Positions 5,860-6,839 of a DNA stretch of 6,839 nt are shown here, one piece after another; the first letter of the stretch is position 1; each line of letters starts with the position of its first letter. The notes beneath the pieces were generated by a model. That model ran no database searches and was not told the origin of the DNA. It saw only the letters and a program-made list of their open reading frames with translations. Made by a program: the position numbers and the translations under genes. The stretch spans positions 1 through 6,839 of the forward strand of contig CAMLIU010000086.1 of the NCBI GenBank assembly GCA_946479995.1. Reading direction: 5' to 3'. The stretch comes from an uncultured Gemmatimonadota bacterium. Lineage in GTDB: Bacteria; Gemmatimonadota; Gemmatimonadetes; Gemmatimonadales; Gemmatimonadaceae.

Positions 5860-6839
5860 CAGAGCGGGATGTTCCCGTGCTTCTTGGGCGGATTGCGATC
5901 GCGCTTTGTGCGCAGCGTGTCCAGCGCGTCGATCAGCCGGAGGCGCGTGTCGCGCGGATCGATGATGTCATCCAGGTAGCCGCGGCCCGCGGCGACGTAC
6001 GGATGCGCGAACTTGTCGCGATACTCGTTGATCTTCGCCTCGGTGGCGGCCACCTCGTCATCGCTCTCGGCGATTTCCTTGCGGAAGAGGATCTCCACCG
6101 CGCCTTTCGGACCCATGACTGCGATCTCGGCGGTGGGCCAGGCGAGGTTGACGTCGCCGCGGATGTGCTTGGAGCTCATCACGTCGTAGGCGCCGCCGTA
6201 CGCCTTGCGCGTGATGACGGTGAGCTTGGGAACGGTGGCTTCGCAGTAGGCGAAGAGCAGCTTGGCACCATGCCGGATGATGCCGTGATGCTCCTGGGCC
6301 ACGCCGGGAAGAAAGCCCGGCACGTCCTCCAGCGTCACGAGGGGAATGTTGAACGAGTCGCAGAAGCGGATGAAGCGCGCCGCCTTCACGCTGGCGTCGA
6401 TGTCGAGTACGCCGGCGAGCACCGCCGGCTGGTTCGCCACCACACCGATGCTGTGCCCCCCGAGGTGCGCGAAGCCGCAGAGGATGTTGCCGGCGAACGC
6501 CGGCTGCACCTCGTAGAAGCGCCCGTCGTCCACCAGCAGGCGGATGACGTCGTGCATGTCGTACGGCTTGTTCGGGTTGTCGGGGACGATGTCCAGCAGC
6601 GCCTCGTCGCGCCGGTCGCGTGGATCGGTGCCGGCGCCGCGCGGCGGCTCATCCAGGTTGTTGCTGGGAATGAACTGGAGCAGGTCGCGGATCGCCTGCA
6701 GGCAGGCGGGCTCCGAGTCGAAGGCGAAGTGAGCGACGCCGGACTTCTCGGTGTGCGTGTCCGCGCCCCCCAGCTCCTCCATCGTCACGTCCTCGTGCGT
6801 CACCGTCTTCACCACGTTCGGCCCGGTGACGAACATGTA
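5859..6839 (-). CDS. pccB: Propionyl-CoA carboxylase beta subunit, carboxyltransferase (partial, 5' end outside window)
   Basis: This subunit transfers the carboxyl group from carboxybiotin to an acyl-CoA. About 326 C-terminal residues of a protein usually 510-540 long are visible. The frame is open through the right edge (the codon before the first visible Met is TAC), so MFVTGP is internal, matching LFITGP in human PCCB. ELGGADTH carries the N-terminal oxyanion-hole glycine pair (codons at 6765-6770). VDDGRFYEVQP, VANQPAVLAGVLDID, RFIRFCDSFNIPL, VPGFLPG and GIIRHGAKLL follow. KAYGGAYDVMSSKH carries the second oxyanion element, and TAEIAVMGPKGAVEI and the terminal KKHGNIPL complete the match. 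The Asp of GGAYD (codon 6183-6185) corresponds to Asp422 of Streptomyces PccB, associated with propionyl-CoA rather than acetyl-CoA preference, so the likely product is methylmalonyl-CoA. It is the most upstream visible gene of the chain; its promoter lies outside the window. A methylmalonyl-CoA decarboxylase alpha subunit is a related alternative, but the adjacent biotin carboxylase favours the carboxylase. Confidence 0.95.
   Translation of the reverse strand, partial: YMFVTGPNVVKTVTHEDVTMEELGGADTHTEKSGVAHFAFDSEPACLQAIRDLLQFIPSNNLDEPPRGAGTDPRDRRDEALLDIVPDNPNKPYDMHDVIRLLVDDGRFYEVQPAFAGNILCGFAHLGGHSIGVVANQPAVLAGVLDIDASVKAARFIRFCDSFNIPLVTLEDVPGFLPGVAQEHHGIIRHGAKLLFAYCEATVPKLTVITRKAYGGAYDVMSSKHIRGDVNLAWPTAEIAVMGPKGAVEILFRKEIAESDDEVAATEAKINEYRDKFAHPYVAAGRGYLDDIIDPRDTRLRLIDALDTLRTKRDRNPPKKHGNIPL

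Noticed and set aside
4648..5979. A 443-codon open frame on the plus strand
   Set aside because: It is antisense to the biotin carboxylase gene and its translation is compositionally biased with no motif.

Overview
The window is a compact, GC-rich bacterial chromosome segment. It carries housekeeping and central-metabolism genes with essentially no spare DNA, and no mobile element, CRISPR array or RNA gene is visible. From remembered family resemblance, not a search, the organism looks like a member of Gemmatimonadota or a close relative. The pointers are a Y-family polymerase with a SIDEWYLDL active-site motif, a free-standing biotin carrier protein and a PD40/TolB-like secreted protein. The phylum call is an inference.

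Left part (1-496). The 5' part of rplM (ribosomal protein L13) runs leftward out of the window. A 150-base intergenic region separates it from a divergent dinB-like gene. This region holds the only recognisable promoter in the window, a TTGACC/TAGCTT pair with a 17-base spacer that points at rplM, plus a possible small leader hairpin.

Middle-left (497-1705). A DNA polymerase IV-like translesion polymerase is read rightward from a GTG start. It has the catalytic Asp, Asp-Glu pair, the aromatic steric gate and a C-terminal beta-clamp-binding QLGLF motif. Its stop codon overlaps the stop codon of the convergent gene in the palindrome CTAG.

Right part (1702-6839, all minus strand, read right to left). 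Five genes form an unbroken overlapping chain: pccB-type carboxyltransferase (5' end outside the window), biotin carboxylase, a RumA/RlmD-type RNA m5U methyltransferase, a free biotin carboxyl carrier protein, and a secreted beta-propeller protein. The junctions are TGATG, GTGA, GTGA and ATGA, so each downstream start overlaps the upstream stop.

The carboxyltransferase, biotin carboxylase and carrier protein together make a complete biotin-dependent acyl-CoA carboxylase. The Asp in the GGAYDVM motif points to propionyl-CoA as substrate, giving methylmalonyl-CoA. The RNA methyltransferase sits between the two halves of what is a single fused alpha chain in many other propionyl-CoA carboxylases. 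The exported propeller protein is translationally coupled to the carrier gene. Neither has an obvious role in carboxylation, and these are the most unusual aspects of the window. I did not find a convincing wholly new system here.
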